Origin: Salvator merianae
Lineage: Eukaryota > Chordata > Lepidosauria > Squamata > Teiidae
DNA length: 64,000 nucleotides
Assembly: GCA_003586115.2 (NCBI GenBank)
Contig: QVOM02000103.1
Span: forward strand, 4,239,996-4,303,995
Reading direction: 5' to 3'
A program made the position numbers and the translations under genes. The notes under the pieces are model-generated. The model was given only the letters and a program-made list of their open reading frames with translations. It did not search any database and was not told the DNA's origin. Below are positions 34,030 through 46,375 of the stretch, one piece after another. Position 1 is the first letter of the stretch, and each line of letters begins with the position of its first letter.

Positions 34030-35060
34030 TAAGAAATGATTCAAAATAAACAAGCAAATTAAACCTGATCTAAACAGGCATTTTTATCAAGGAAAATACT
34101 GGCTGCAATGGACTGTCCTAAGAGATTTTCTGGCATCATGGGAAGTTAGCCAAGCATTGGAGTGAAAACCAGAACCTTTTGAGAAACTTGCATATTGGGA
34201 ATCACCTCCAAAATAAATAGAATTATGATAAAATTATCAACACTAATGCCCACCACACTGAAAGGGAATTGGGAAATGGATTTGGGAGCAAAATTTGCAG
34301 ACTTGGAAAATGATATTATATAAAAATCCCAATTTGTTCAAAACAGCTAGGCAAAAAGAAACCTACCTCAAGATCATATAGAAATGGTATAAAATCCGTA
34401 TTCAAATTGCCCAGATCACTGGTCAAAAGAATGGAAAGGGTACAATGGACAACCAATTTATAAGTATATATGGTGGGAATGTCCAAAGACGACTGAATTT
34501 TGGAACACAATTGAGATAAATTTAAAGGAAATTATACCTGAATTAACAAACATCAATTCTAATATAGTGTTACTACATAATTTTGAATCCTTAAAAATTA
34601 TAAAAGAAAAAAACCTAATTGCTGCATTATTTACTAATATCTGCTAAAGTGATAATCTCATGTAGTTGGAAAGGTGCACAAAAATGATCCAAGAATGGAT
34701 GACATGCTGTGATTTGGGATATTCTTATTAATGAGTTGATAAATCTTCAGAAAGACATATGGAAGGTCAAGATGTGGTCAAGTATAATTTTATTAAGACA
34801 TGGATTCCTAAGTTAAAGTTTCACCTATGTTTAAAGATATGAATCTTCGAGGAAATTTTGTTTTGTTTTGAAATGGATTGTGGTTTAAAGTATTTTGAAT
34901 ATGACTGACTAAGTTGGTTGGATGGTATATACTACCCATGGATCCAGGAGAAGGGGGAATAGATATATTTACTGTATTTGGAATTGATATTGTGCTTTTA
35001 ATGACAATTTGCAATCTTTGGTTTGTATGTTGTGTTGTTTCAATAAAGCTCTAAAACTTT
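34030..35060 (+). mobile_element. L1-clade LINE, 3' end of ORF2 and tail
   Basis: The + frame around 34463-34600 reads YIWWECPKTTEFWNTIEI and later NIVLLHNFESLKIIKEKN, the C-terminal region of L1 ORF2 with the conserved HIWWEC-type motif. The copy at 43650-46375 shows the same motif (YHMWWTC near 45822). It ends near 35045 with an AATAAA-type tail and a GA run. It is 5'-truncated and carries stops, so it is inactive. Confidence 0.75.
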
Positions 35061-36700
35061 TAAAGAGAGAGAGAGAGGAGAAAGAGAAGACAGCTGTGGA
35101 AGTCCATAAGTGAGCTTCCACAACTTAATTACTAGAACAACTCTAGGTACATATCCAGCACTGTTCTCAAGAGTAAGGTCTTTAAAAGACCAGAGGTTTG
35201 GTTTAACAGTTGACACAGTTGGAGCCAATCCTTGGTAGAGGGCAGAAAAATAGGCTGATTTTGATATAAAGTTTATTCTTATTAAGGCTAAAAGACACAC
35301 AGGTGGCAACTTTATTATACTTCAAACAGAAACAATAACAACAAGGGAGAAAATAGTCAAATGGCACTGACAACTCAAAGAGCAAGGCTATTAAAGTATC
35401 AAGTGGAGAGATTTTAGCTGTAATTGTGGCAAAAAGAACAAAGAGTAAAACTTCCAACTCTAAAATCTAAGTAAGGTAGAGAAATAAACTTGAGCCCATC
35501 CACCTGTAGAAACATAGTAGATTTTACAGTCAAACAGAGCTTGAAGCTAAGAAGAGGAAGAACAAGTTATTGGGAGTAGTTAACGATTTGTAGAACTCAG
35601 TTTAGCAGCTGAAGAGAGGTGGTATCATAGGCTTGAGCTTCCAATCAATTGGTGCCTACACTACATAAACTGTTCCCATACAAATATCAACCAGAGTGCT
35701 CAAAATGAATTGGAATGATCCAGCCAAGCTACAACTTACTTTTGTCTTTAAAGAAGGAGTTGGATCTTTAATAATTGAGCAGTAAAATGGAGAAAAGGGG
35801 AAGTCAGGTGAAAGAAAGGGGAAGAGTGCCAGAGAAAACAAGAAAATGAATGGAGTAGGAGAATTTGTACCTTTCTTGGAGCTTTGTCTTCACAGCTCAG
35901 GAAGTGAAATCATATTGCCAGGTGATTGGTCACAAAGATGATTGGTCAATCTCAGTAGCAGTAAAAAGAAGCTGAATTCAAATTACATTGATGGCACCCC
36001 AGAAAACTTCCTCAGAAGTTGGTTACAGATGCAGCAGAGGCAGAGGGCCCAGATACCTCAGAAATAATCAGCAATAAATGCGTCTTTGGACAACTATCAA
36101 AGTGATTAGACACTAAGAGGCCAGCTAACCATGCTCACTAGAACCAGACAGTTCAAGAGTGGGACATCCCAGGCCTGAGCGGCAGCAGCATAACTCAAAG
36201 TTTCAGGATAGAAGACTTAGCTCAGATCATTTCCTTCAGCCCAGTAGTGGTTTCATCAGTGGTGTTCACTCAATGAGCAAGCACAGAAAATTCAGCTCTT
36301 GATGAATTTTGGTAGGAACATTGATATGTAATGAGCCTTGACAAGGGCAAGGATGTAGGATGGTGGACCTTAGCTGAGGCAACGATGAGCCAAGGAACTG
36401 GATGGAATAGGGCAGCTACTCTCATACCCCCAAATGTACCCTCAAGGTGTGGGGCCAGATGGGTTTTTTTTTGGGGGGGGGAATGGTTAAACAAACATTC
36501 AGGTGTCTCAGGACAGGTGATTAAATCAACTATTCAGCTTAGGTGCCGGTGTTTGCATTCTCGCCTTGCGGCTCTCTTGCCCAAGGTAGGGACATTGCTA
36601 ACTCTAATAGTGTCTTCCTGTTGCAAGCTTATGGGATTAAGCTTCTCTTGTGGCACAAAGAGCTAACCAAAGAGATTTTTCTTCTGTGGGGAAGCAGACC
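35061..36700. repeat. Possible unclassified retroelement remnant
   Basis: The sequence differs in texture from plain intron (purine-rich, few stops on minus in places, G run at 36470-36481), and it may be an old LTR-type or LINE fragment. No conserved domain could be read in any frame. The (GA)n at 35065-35078 is simple sequence. Confidence 0.25.
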
Positions 36701-37655
36701 ATGTTGAAGAGTTTTGCATACACTTAATGGACGAAGGTAATAGTGGTGGTAGGGTTACTGTGCTCACCACATCCCCTAGTAGTCAAGATGGATTCTAGGC
36801 ACAAATCCCATGCTTTTAATGGTAATTTTCCTGTTCCAATCCAGATTCCTTGTACACTTGCTCCATGTGTCTAGGTTTTAAAAATACATATAACCATTTC
36901 AATTGCTCAGAATTGCCTATAGAAGAAGGACCAGACATGCTGCAAAACAGTGCCCCCAATCCCTGCAGCCTATCCAAAAGGATACTATGGTCAATATATC
37001 AAAATTTCTCATGGAGACTGGGATTCAAAGATGAATTTTTAGGAAGGGATTTATATATTATTCAGATGTGTTAGCATACAGTGCGCCCACAACGGTAGAT
37101 GACCATGCTGACACAAGTACCTATAAGATAATTGGGATAATTTAGTGCTGTCTGGAAATATGTAGGCTCCTTAAGGCACATGGGGTGGGCTATCCTAATA
37201 GGCCCTACATATTAACATATATAGTACAAAATGGAAAAGGTAGTTTAATTGTATAGCTCAAAAACCCTAAAGAGGATATAAACTTGCAACTCCCCAATAA
37301 TCTCTGTGGGTTTTCTTTGTTTTGTTTAGTTGTGCTTTTTCCTTGGCCACAATGTACTAGGCAATTCCTTGAATTTATACATCTCAGTATAATATGAATA
37401 CCCTGATCATACATGGCTGAAACAGAAAGAGAGAGCACTAGTTTGCTTATGGAAAAAAAAATAAAAAATTAGACTTTAAATTAGTGGAGAAGACCATGCC
37501 AAGCAACCTGTTCCTTTTATTCAGCTTGCTGGGTTAAATTCTCATACTTAGCAGACTTCAATTCATTTATTTTCAGGCCATCTTAGTATGAATATATGTC
37601 ATTAATAGATTTTGACTAAAGATAGTTTTGACACCCTTAGGTCTCACCAAGGTTA

Positions 37656-37904
37656 ATGGTTTTCAATCCTTCTGGCAGAAGGCTATTTTTCTTTTATAAA
37701 TTATCAGTTTATGGGATCTCCTATGAACTTTATATACCCTTGGAGATTGAGAAGGCTAGGGCCCTAATTTACCAGCAACTTCGGGATATGGAGCTTCAGC
37801 AAGATTTAAGCAAAATGTGTAATATCTATCAGCCTTTAGGAAAATCAGGTGAAATTACCCCAGCTAATTATTTATCAACCCCGATTTCTCCTAACAAGAG
37901 TTAG
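37656..37904 (+). pseudogene. Candidate fossil coding fragment of unknown identity
   Basis: The frame ends IEKARALIYQQLRDMELQQD, then LSKMCNIYQPLGKSGEITPA and NYLSTPISPNKS before the stop. Its composition looks like a real protein C-terminus: an amphipathic charged helix, then a Pro/Ser tail. Just upstream, another frame reads FMGSPMNFIYP, which would fit the same protein after a one-base shift. After the stop come about 400 bases that could be a 3' UTR, with AATAAA at 38314-38319, but no poly(A) remnant. I do not recognise the family. It could be a processed pseudogene, a piece of a mobile element or chance. Confidence 0.3.
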
Positions 37905-38313
37905 CGTACACAAGAGTTCACTTCAATGCACTTCCATCAGCAGTTCTATCAGGGAGATTTGGAGAAATAACTTCTGAGTAGACACTATGCCTTTGTGGTT
38001 CAGGAGAGACAAACTGATCCACCCAACTATTTTCCAATTTTCAGGATGCTTCAGTGTTTTTTATATTAAGACTTTATTAGCTGATAAGAACAATGCTGTT
38101 ATCAAATAGTTGCTAAATATTGTTTTTTAGCAACTAGAACTCATTGCATTTTACTTGAAATCATTGACAGATAAATTGGAAGTGTCAACACTATGTTAGA
38201 AAGGCATCAACCTTTATTTTTGTTTTTACCTTTTTATTTTAATTGTAAGTTACCTAGTAAAACTTGTTTGAAGTTTTATTCTAACTAAATGTTGTAAATT
38301 GGCTTATGGTTGT

Positions 38314-38319
38314 AATAAA
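38314..38319 (+). promoter_or_regulatory. AATAAA hexamer downstream of the fossil fragment
   Basis: This hexamer lies about 410 bases after the stop at 37904 and would be the poly(A) signal if the fragment derives from an mRNA. No A-rich tail follows. On its own it is weak evidence, since AATAAA is common in this AT-rich DNA. Confidence 0.2.
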
Positions 38320-38559
38320 TATTTCATTGATTGTAATTAATAGCTATGGATCAGGAGTAATACATCAAGTAATGTACATTAGCCAGTTTCTATAAATAAA
38401 TATTATTATATTATTACTATGTGTACAAGTCATCTTGTCATCAGAATGAAAGGGGAAAAATCAGCTGAGAGGTTAAGATCTTGCATACATAAGCACAAAA
38501 GATCACAATGCCTGCACAGAAAGAGAAGGGAAGGCTATATAGGAACGAAACAAAATAAT

Positions 38560-38712
38560 TTAGGAGAAGCCACAGCTCATCTAGTCCGGCACCCTGTCTC
38601 ACACAGTGACCCACCAATTACATCTGGGCATTCTCAAGCAGAAGACAAAGGCAAAACCTTCACATGTTCTTGACTTCCTGCAAATGGCCATTAGAGGCAT
38701 TCTGCCTATATT
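38560..38712 (-). mobile_element. CR1-clade LINE 3' end fragment, antisense
   Basis: AGGAGAAGCCACAGCTCATC, CACACAGTGACCCACCAATT and CATTCTCAAGCAGAAGACAA match the 3' end of the antisense CR1 at 56675 (CACACAGTGGCCCACCAATT, CATTCTCAAGCAGAACATAA) in the same order and strand. Only the tail portion is present. Confidence 0.8.
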
Positions 38713-39485
38713 TCCATATTCTTGCTGTTACTAAATTTACTAGGGAAGAATAATGTCAGGAGAAACAGAAGGATGCTGAAGAAAATATCACTCCCATGAT
38801 CAATTTTTCTATTTTAAGTCACATGAGAAAGCTTTCCCCATATTGTGATTGCATCATATTGTGTTTTCCCTACTCCTGACCCCATGAGAGAAATTGTGTG
38901 GTGTCAGACTAGGGAGCTATACAAGATGAAAGATGTATAACAGGAAAAATCTCAGTTGAGAGGTGCTGTGTGCTGGCAACCACCCCATATTTCTTGAATC
39001 ATACATTTCCTTCAAGTACTATTTGATAATGCCTTGATAATGTTAGACTGAGCTATTAAATGAGAGGCCACTGTGAATGTGCTAATAATAAGCTATCAAC
39101 GCTGCTCTTAAATCCCTTAAGATGCATAGTCTGAGTTGCTAATATGTTAGCAGTCTGTATTGCTTCCTGCTGTAACCTGTCAGAATGTTAATAAAGTGTA
39201 ATAGTTATTATTACTGTGTATAAAATGCAAGTTGCATTTCATTAGAAAACCCTCTGTTCTCTGTACTGATTTATATTCCAAACTTAGTAGGGAAGAAATC
39301 ACATTAAGTAGCTCTAATTAATAGTGTAGGTCTTCAACCTCCAGCATACATTTAATCACTATTGTCTTCGAGTGAGGTCTTGGATATCTTGCTGAATGCA
39401 GAGTGTGAAACTGATAGAATGATGTAAATTGCATGAAAGGTCATTATAAAGATGAAGCTGGTAATCTTATATTTATTTTTTTCAC

Positions 39486-40398
39486 AGTACAGTTTGAATT
39501 TTAAGAGCCTTTTGATGGAGGCAATAATGGACTGGATGAGGGTCAATAAACTGAAGCTGAATCCAGGACAAGATGGAGGTGTTGTGTGTCACAGGGTCTC
39601 GAGTCCATGAAGTTGGGAGGCATCTGGTCCTTGATGGGGTTGCTTTGCCCTGGAAAGGACAAGTGAAAAATCTGAATGTGCTCTTGGACTCTACACTTGC
39701 ACTTGAAACTCAGGTGGAGGCAGTGCCCAAGAATGCATACTGCCAGCTACAGCTGGTTCGTCAGCTATGACCCCTTCTGGACAGAGATGATCTGGCCACA
39801 GTAATCCATGCTTTGGTAAATTCCAGATTGGATTATTGTAACACACTTTACATGCCCTTGAAGACAGTTTGGAAGCTGCAACTGGTACAGAATGCAGCAG
39901 TGAGACTGCAGACTGGAATGGCTGGCTGGATGCATATCATGCCAGTCTTAAAAGAGCTGCACTGGCTGTCAATTTGCTACTGAGCCCAATTCAAGATGTT
40001 AACCTTAACCTATAAGGTCCTACATGGCTTGGGCCCCAAATACCTAAAGGAACATCTTCTCCCATATTGACCTGCCTGGACCTTAAGATGAGGCCCTCCT
40101 GATTGTAACCTTCAATAGCTAGAGGGATGGGCACCCGGGATAGGGCCTTTTCGATGGTGGTCCCCAGACTGTAGAACACTCTCCTTGCTGAGCGGCATCA
40201 GGCATCTTCACTTTACATCTTTAGGAGAGCAGTGAAAACTCACCTATTTACCCTTGCCTTTGGCTAAAGAAACAGTTTCCTTTCCCACTTTTGGGCACCG
40301 CTAATATGTGCCTTTTACATTCTGTTTTTTATTGTTGTGACCCACCCTGAGACTTTCAGGTATAGGGCAGGATAAAAAATTCCAATAAATAAATAAAC
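39486..40398 (+). mobile_element. L2-clade LINE, C-terminal ORF2 and 3' end
   Basis: The + strand frames give WMRVNKLKLNPGQD, then HLVLDGVALPWKGQVKNLNV and LLDSTLALETQVEAV (39630-39730), the region after the RT core of L2 LINEs. Pieces of the C-terminal domain follow (GLGPQIPKG, RDRAFSMVVP). The 3' end TGAGACTTTCAGGTATAGGG with a short AATA-type tail (40383-40398) closes it. It is 5'-truncated and carries several frameshifts and stops. Confidence 0.8.
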
Positions 40399-40984
40399 AA
40401 TGATTTTTTTAAAGATTCTTTACGCATTCTTTTTAGTTTTATTTTTACATTAAGTATCATAAATAGCACGTAAAATGGAACAAAAGAATGTTAAATAGCC
40501 AAGCACAACTTCCCAGCCTAACCTGCATGAACAGATTGTCACTGTTAGTTATGTCGCACCATCATCAACTGCTTATCCAGGGATAAGGACTAAGTGACTA
40601 AGTGCTTTGTTGAAGCACCCAGAGCTGCTTTGTTGATTTGGGGATTTAACTTGACACAATTCAAGCCTCAGAATTGCCAGTATGGCACATTTCTGTTTCA
40701 TCTTAAACATATTTTGGTATGAGAGTTTGGACATTATTAAATCTTGCCCTGTTACCCTCCCAAATGAACTTTAGAACAGTGTGAAGCCAAACTTAAGTTC
40801 ATTGCTCCACTGCCCAAGAGAGGTTCCATTCTTGATAAGCAACTTGATTTGATTTCTGTATGTATTGCTCTGTGGATTTAGATGGGCCCTCCTGAAAAAA
40901 TGAAGTAACATTAAGAGGAAAGGAAATTTTCATGTTCACACAAAATTTCCAGATACAAATTCTGAATAGCTGTCCCAGTCTATG

Positions 40985-41027
40985 GAAAGTGTCCTGTTGA
41001 ATAATATATATTCAACAGGACACTTTC
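40985..41027 (+). repeat. Perfect 18-bp hairpin upstream of a KCNIP4 exon
   Basis: GAAAGTGTCCTGTTGAAT (40985-41002) and ATTCAACAGGACACTTTC (41010-41027) are exact complements around a 7-base AATATAT loop. The hairpin ends 181 bases before the exon at 41209. In pre-mRNA it would be a stable stem-loop. It may be a small foldback element rather than a selected structure. Confidence 0.9.
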
Positions 41028-41208
41028 AAATGTATTAAAATAATGTTAGTCCACCGTGCTCTCTGAAAAAAACTAATGACCAATTATGCCTTGCTTGTTT
41101 TGCTAAATAGTGAGGGCACAAATTTATCCAAAACACAAAAAGAAGAAAGAAAGACTAAAGTGAGTTTAAGAATACAGTTAATAAGGAACTTTTCTTTATC
41201 AATTACAG

Positions 41209-41279
41209 ATTCCACAACATATGCACATTTTCTGTTCAATGCATTTGACACAGACCATAATGGATGTGTGAGTTTTGAG
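41209..41279 (+). CDS. KCNIP4: KCNIP4 exon (71 bp), EF-hand 2 loop
   Basis: The acceptor is CAATTACAG. The first two bases complete the Asp codon split with the previous exon, giving [20 protein letters not shown] and VSFE before the donor GTAAGG. The EF-hand 2 loop [12 protein letters not shown] finishes with Asp in the next exon. An Asp rather than Glu at loop position 12 is characteristic of KChIP EF2, which is thought to bind magnesium rather than regulate through calcium. Loop position 7 is Cys here, where I recall Ala in mammalian KCNIP4. This is a conserved-looking site worth checking. The 71-bp length and phase match the family. Confidence 0.97.
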
Positions 41280-41589
41280 GTAAGGTGGACTATTTATTCT
41301 TGTTATAGATAAAACCATCACTAAATTTATGATGACCCAAAATGCCAACTATAGAGCATACAAAGAACTGTACCAGGAAATATAAATTAGCAATAATAGT
41401 TTTATCATGATCTGCTAATGTTTAAGGTCATGCAATCTTTCCAATTAACATGATCTGATAAAGTGTAAGAAGTTTTGAAAAGGAAAAAAAGAAGAGGAAT
41501 CAAGTAGAAGAAAGATAGAAATGGAAGCCTTTTTGTTGTCCTCAGTTTGTCCTGGACTTGGCTTATTTTCAATACCTTTCCTGATTTTA

Positions 41590-41815
41590 AGGCCCCAGCT
41601 ACACCTAAGTTTTAATCCATATTTGATCTATCTTCAAAATGAAAGAATACATCAGCAAAGTGAGGTGTCATTTTCCTCATTATCTAACACAAGGGACAAT
41701 TTTTTGGATTAGATAATACAGATAGAAAACTGCTTCTCACTTTGCTGATGTATTCTCCTACTCTGAAAGTGTACTGAAGGTGGATTACAGCTTAGGTGCC
41801 ATGAGGGCATAAAAG
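41590..41815. repeat. Foldback element with 21-bp perfect core arms
   Basis: AGAATACATCAGCAAAGTGA.. (41644-41664) and its exact 21-bp reverse complement (41736-41756) face each other across about 71 bases. Similarity continues outward imperfectly: CACCTAAGTTTTAATCCA at about 41604 against the complement of TGGATTACAGCTTAGGTG at about 41780. The total is about 225 bp, typical of a foldback MITE. No duplication was identified. Confidence 0.8.
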
Positions 41816-42742
41816 ACTGTATCCAGAGGTGTGGCAATTCAGGTTTCAACACTGCTTAAGTGTACAAACTTTCAGCACTATTCATGGGTGCAGTTCCACA
41901 TCACAAATTTAATTTGTATTGGAGGAGAATGAGGATTGAGTACATGTTCTGGTCATTTCCACATTTGCATTATAACACAGACTCAATTCAGACTTGCTCA
42001 TTCTCACACCTCGTTTTTCTCATGCTTGGTATGGAGAAACTGTACTTTTCTGTCTCCGCCACTCACCAGATTCCCCTCCCTGTGCAGTCAGTGATTGGAT
42101 ATAGTCACAACATTCAAATCTTGACTTCACAGGGGCAGGAAAATTAAACTCCACCCTCCATATTTCCCTACTTCCGTCTCAGAACATGGATTCCCTTGGT
42201 GGCATTACTGGTCATTCCCTGTTTGATCCTTCTGTTCTGCCTGCATCCAGCCAAGCAGAACTTCAACTCCACATCTACCACACAATAAATCTTCTTAAAG
42301 GCAGATCACAATTTCTGCTTCTTTGCAATTTCACTTTTGCACAATTGTACAATTTCAGAGTACTGTAAAAGCAGGGAGATGTCTGTGAAAAGGGGTGACC
42401 TGTTGTGTGGGGATCAGCAAATGGAATCTGCTTCACCTTCCCCAAGACATCCACAGTGGCATGTGTCCCACTATGTAGTTGTAGGGTGCTGATTGCATAA
42501 TTGATAATGGCATGGGTTATTTGTTGGGATAAGAGGACTGCACCCCCAAACCGGCACAGCTGAGGTGTACACCAAGCAGCATGCACCCCCATCCCCCCAG
42601 CATTTTTAAAGAAAGCTGTATTGTGCTGTTTACCCTAGAGCCGCTACACCACAGTGCCAGTTTTACATAACAAAACAAAACATAAAACATATATTGTATT
42701 TCCAAATGTGTGTGTTCATATAAATAAACTTTGTTCATTACA

Positions 42743-43110
42743 TTTTGGCTTCCCCCTTTCTTCAAAAAATTCTTCTAGATTTCTTGTTTCTTGCCCCTCC
42801 TCGTTTCCCTTCTTCTTCTGACCTGTCTTTTTCATCATTAAATCCAGTGATAACAAGCTCATTCTCTAATTCCTGTAAAAAGTCAATAAAAGGTTTCCAG
42901 TTTTTAACAAACTTATCCAGGGTCTTGTTTCTCAATCGATTTGTCCATCTTTGCAAGACCCATAATTTTAATCAACCAATCATTTACCAGAGATATTTTA
43001 TTTTATTTCCATTTTGTGCATAGGCAATTCTATCTGCTATCACCATATTTTGAATTAAAACATTAACATTATTTCTATACCTAGTAAATAAAATTCGGGT
43101 TTCAAAGGAA
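42743..43110 (-). mobile_element. L1-clade LINE 3' end, antisense
   Basis: The minus-strand frame at 42762-42956 reads KFVKNWKPFIDFLQELENEL followed by VITGFNDEKD. This is the C-terminus of L1 ORF2 and closely matches NFYKNWKPFIDFLQELDREL in the sense copy ending at 46208. Only the last part of the element is present. Confidence 0.85.
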
Positions 43111-43649
43111 TGTTTTTAAAAGTCCTCTTTTAATGAAAGGAAACATTGTTACCCTTGTTCATAGCCAAAGGAAAAGGGAGGAAACATAGTGTCTGTCTTG
43201 CAGGAACAGGAGAATGTAAAATATTGATACATTGTCCTTCTTGCAGAGATGGAAGAGAAAGGAGGAGGTATGCATTTCGAGAGTGAACTGTGGTCCCCAG
43301 CCAACTATAGAACAGGGCGTTGCCCAAGGTAAATGAAGGATAGCTTCCACTGTGTCTTCCCTTAAAACAGTACAACCAGATTGAAGACACAAAAGAGAAC
43401 AACACAGCTGAAGTCAGGCCAGGAGAGAACAACTCTTGGGTTGCTTTACTCCTTGAGCCAAACTGAGCAGGGAGCTCCTTCACCAGTCACATCCTTGACT
43501 GGGCAACCAGCAAGGCCCACAGGAATCCATCAGACAATCAGTCAATCAGGGAGGGGTACCAGCAGCATCAGCAGAACTGCCCCCATGGTTACAGATTGAA
43601 AGTGCTGACAAAGATTGAAAGATTGATGCTGACAAGATTGAAAGATGCT
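43111..43649. repeat. Unclassified block between two L1 fragments
   Basis: A GC-richer stretch with ACACAGCTGAAGTCAGGCCAG at about 43405, echoed by ACACAGCCGAAACCAGGCCAG at 46380 just after the sense L1. This suggests that the L1 inserted into, and split, an older repeat. The short unit GATTGAAAGATGCTGACAA is repeated at 43597-43656. No protein domain was read. Confidence 0.4.
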
Positions 43650-46375
43650 GACAAATGGAGAAGACATCCAGAGAGTCATGTGTGAATTTTATAAATATCT
43701 TTACAAGAAGAGAGAAATATTGAAGGCAGATATTAAAGATTATCTGGAAAAACAAATTTACCACAGATTTCACAGCACCACAGGACTATTTTCAATGCTT
43801 CAATAACACCAAGGGAACTCTCTGAAGCAATTAAGAAAATAAAAGGAAGGAAGGCACCAGGTCCTGATGGTCTAACAGCATTATAAATTGTTTCAGGAAG
43901 AATTGCAAATACCACTGTTGATGGTGATGAACAATATATTAAATAGTGAGAAAATACCAGAAAGTTGGGAAAAAGCATTTTTAACTTTGATCATGAAAGA
44001 GGGTATAGATTTAATGTGGTCAAAAAATTATAGACAAATTGAACACTGCCTATAAAATTTTTGCAAGTATAATGGCATCAAGGCTTAAACATGTACTACA
44101 AGAATTTATTCATCAGGACCAAGCAGAATTTCTTCCCAAGAGACAAATGAAGGGTAATATAAGGACTATATTTAATGTTATTGAATATTTGGAGAGTCAT
44201 AATGAGGTTCAAGCTGTGTTGATTTTGGGGGGGATGCTGAAAAAGCTTTTGATAATCTGACTGGAATTTTATGTTTAACGTTTTCGACAAGACGAATTTT
44301 GGAGAGAATTTTACAAAATGGATCAAGGCAACATATTTTTCTCAGTCAGCTCAGCTTTAATTAATGGTGAAATTTCACAACACTTTTCAATACAAAAGGT
44401 ACAAGACAGGGATGCTCACTTTCACAATATTTGTTTATATTGGCATTGGAGGTTTTGAATAGAGCAATAAGGCAGGAGAGTAAAATTGAAGGTTTAAAGA
44501 TTAAGAGAGAAGAATATAAAATTACAGCTTTTGCAAATGACATGGTGATTATTTTGAAAGACCCAAATGATTCAATAGAAACAGTAAAACTTTTGATAGA
44601 AACTTATGGAAAGGCAGACAGTTTAAAAATTAATGAAAGATCAAAATACTAGTAAAAAATATGGGACTGAGGGAACAGGAAGAACTTAGAAGGAAATCGG
44701 GATATGATATAGAAAAGAAAATCAAATATTTAAGTGGTTTTTTGGCATTGTCTCAGAATAATTTGATATGATGTATCAGAATAATTATGTGAAACTTTGG
44801 TCAGAGATTAAGCAAGATTTGAAGAGATGGTCAAAACTGAATTTGTCATTATTGGGAAGAATTTCAGCTATATAAATGAACATGCTGCCAAGAATGATGT
44901 TTTTGTTTCAAACCCTACTGGTAATAGTTACTGAAGTGGTATTTAAGCAATGGCAAAAGGACTTGACAAGATTTATATGGCAAGCTAAATAGCTAAGAAT
45001 AAGATTTAAATTGAGGCAAGATTCAAAAGAAAAAGGAGAGTTGGGTCTCTTGAATTTAAAATTATAACATGCTGCGTGCTGTTTAAATTGGATGGCAAAA
45101 TGGTTTTGGTTAAGAGATAAAAGAATGTTGCAGTTGGAAGGTCATGCTGTAAGGTATGGTTGGCATGGCTACTTATGGTATGACAAAGTAAAAGTGAATA
45201 CTGCTATTAAAAATCATTATGTAAGAAATGCTTTATGGACAGTTTAGAATAAATATAAAAACAGACTATATGCAAAAATACCAATGTGGGTTTCACCCCA
45301 TGACAGTTTATTTAAAGAATCTGGGAGGAGACATAAATGGGTTAAATATGAAAATGTATTGAGTAAAAATGATGTAACAAATAGATTTGTTTTAGAAACA
45401 AGAGACCAGTTAAATCAGGAAGGTTTGGAGGTGCAATGGTTCATGTATGCACAGTTTTTGGATGTGTTTAGACAAGATAAAAGAAGAATGAATTTGAATA
45501 AGAAGAACAGAAATGGGAAGAAGATCTTGAGAAAGAAGAGAGAGGTATTATAGGTATGATGTATAAATTACTTTTAAAGATAGAATTAGAACAAGTTAAA
45601 GAATGCATGATAACATGGGCGAGAAATTTTAATTATTATATACAGATGGAGCAATGGGAAAAACTTTGGACTAAATATTTGAAAAGTACTGTTTGTAATG
45701 CTTGAAAAGAAAATGCATATAAGATTATATACAGATGGTATTTAACATCTTATAAAGTTTCAAAAATGTATTAAAGTATATCAAATAAGTGTTGGAAATG
45801 TAAAAAGCAGGAAGGCACTTTTTACCATATGTGGTGGACTTGTACAAAAGCAAAAAAAAAAAAAAGGTGCAAATATTTATGGTCATGCAGATTTTCAAGA
45901 TTAACATTCATTTTAAACCAGAATTTTATCTGTTAGGGATAATAGAAGATAAGTTTGATAAGGTTAATATTTTAATGCAAAATATGATAACTGCGGCTAG
46001 ATTTGTGTATGCGCAAAAATGGAAAGGAAATAAAATACCCACAGTGGATGATTGGTTGGTTAAAATGATGGACCTTGCTGAGATGGATAAATTGACTAAT
46101 TTATTGAGAAATGAGACTGTTGATAACTTTTATAAAAACTGGAAACCCTTTATTGACTTTCTACAAGAATTGGACAGAGAACTCGTTATTGTTGGATTTG
46201 AAGCATGAAGAGGAAAAAAGATGGGTGGGTAGAAGAATTTTAAAAAATAGGATGGGCAGGTAGTATGTAATATAGAAGAAACTTTCAAAGAAGGAGGAAG
46301 TTGAATTGTAAATAATGTTAATCTATAAATATTTTCCTTTGGATTAAATGTATGTTTTATATTTGAATAATAAAA
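43650..46375 (+). mobile_element. L1-clade LINE, 5'-truncated ORF2
   Basis: Frames on + follow L1 ORF2 from the endonuclease-RT linker (VNFINIFTRREILKADI region) through RT to the C-terminus. RT blocks seen: SIMASRLKHVLQEFIHQDQA with EFLPKRQ (about 44065-44150), GTRQGCSLSQYLFILALEVL (about 44395-44460), and ITAFANDMVIILKDPND (44520-44575). The C-terminal NFYKNWKPFIDFLQELDREL lies at about 46126-46185, with a tail of AATAAAAAAAA (46367-46379). The catalytic FADD is read as FAND, and many frameshifts and stops confirm a dead copy. ORF1 and the 5' part are missing. Confidence 0.88.

Larger units (their letters stand above)
31832..41208 (+). other. KCNIP4: KCNIP4 intron (9377 bp)
   Basis: It begins GTGAGT and ends ATTACAG. 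It holds a dispersed repeat, an L1 tail, a possible fossil coding fragment, an L2 and a perfect hairpin close to the acceptor, all listed separately. The stretch 31832-33039 shows nothing recognisable. Confidence 0.9.

Noticed and set aside
45831..46208. 125-codon plus-strand frame as a host gene
   Set aside because: It is the C-terminus of an L1 ORF2, confirmed by the matching antisense copy at 42762-42956.
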